Shown: in pieces, positions 13,852 to 13,977 of the stretch
Numbering within the stretch: position 1 is the stretch's first letter
How the letters are laid out: every line of letters starts with the position of its first letter
From: JAGLHV01 sp023143305 [NCBI: Clostridia bacterium]
GTDB lineage: Bacteria > CBDUZB01 > JAGLHV01
NCBI GenBank assembly: GCA_030637025.1
Contig: DAOVVV010000049.1
Span: 1 to 13,977, forward strand
DNA length: 13,977 nt
Reading direction: 5' to 3'
Position numbers and translations under genes: made by a program
Notes under the pieces: model-generated
Told to the model about the DNA's origin: nothing
Databases searched by the model: none
What the model saw: the letters and a program-made list of their open reading frames with translations, nothing else

Positions 13852-13977
13852 CTAACTTTTCTGAACCTGTTGTCTTTTTAAGTCTGCCAACTGCTTTTCT
13901 AATTCTACAATTCTATCTCTCGATTGCTGTGTAAAGTTTTCTACTTCTTTTATAGAATTAGCATTATCCACTAATCG
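13852..13977 (-). CDS. Partial coiled-coil protein (C-terminal end)
   Basis: The minus strand is open from the window edge to a TAG at 13852-13854, giving the last 41 residues of a protein whose start lies off the right edge. The end reads RIVELEKQLADLKRQQ, a good heptad coiled coil, preceded by NSIKEVENFTQQSRD. Family cannot be told from this piece. It is co-directional with the cysteine-rich membrane gene downstream, so the two may share a transcript. It is short but the coiled-coil pattern and the stop position make it credible. Confidence 0.6.
   Translation of the reverse strand, partial: RLVDNANSIKEVENFTQQSRDRIVELEKQLADLKRQQVQKS

Overview
This window is AT-rich (roughly one third G+C by eye) bacterial chromosome from a Gram-negative-type organism. 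The evidence for that cell type is the exported Bat proteins and the single-membrane-anchored proteins with large soluble domains. The gene families (Bat aerotolerance operon, paired DUF4912 and GH57/DUF1957 genes, a CxxC-rich membrane protein) and the low-complexity tandem repeats resemble uncultured candidate phyla such as Omnitrophota (OP3). That placement is an impression from protein families and composition; no rRNA or marker gene is present to prove it.

Layout. 1-191 is a mosaic of unrelated short tandem repeats (8-mer x5, 7-mer x5, 7-mer x2.5). 221-5723 is a complete co-directional bat operon: batA and batB (membrane von Willebrand A proteins), batC (TPR with a Lys/Glu-rich tail), batD (large exported beta-domain protein) and batE (TPR, membrane, SH3). 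moxR and the DUF58 gene that usually precede it would lie off the left edge. It is followed by an ECF sigma factor (5767-6319) with intact region 2 and a frame-scrambled region 4, then a hairpin terminator shared with the convergent genes.

On the minus strand, a near-consensus promoter (8955-8983) drives a DUF4912 protein and a GH57 alpha-glucan branching-type enzyme with all catalytic residues, so this is a carbohydrate-storage unit. A GC-rich 28-nt palindrome (9030-9057) separates it from a second minus-strand operon of five tightly packed genes (12355 down to 9127): membrane-anchored staphylococcal-type nuclease, membrane-anchored OB-fold protein, membrane-anchored coiled-coil/beta-domain protein, QueF and a YdcF-like DUF218 protein. 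The nuclease and OB-fold genes overlap by 23 bp, which recalls the SNase and OB-fold fusion in Bacillus YhcR.

The right end holds a HAD-IB phosphatase on the plus strand and, convergent to it, a nine-cysteine membrane protein. A coiled-coil protein preceding that membrane protein on the minus strand is cut by the window edge. I found no tRNA, rRNA, CRISPR array or transposase. The most distinctive items are the scrambled sigma factor, the split nuclease/OB module, the repeat mosaic before batA, the GC-rich palindrome and the cysteine-rich membrane protein.
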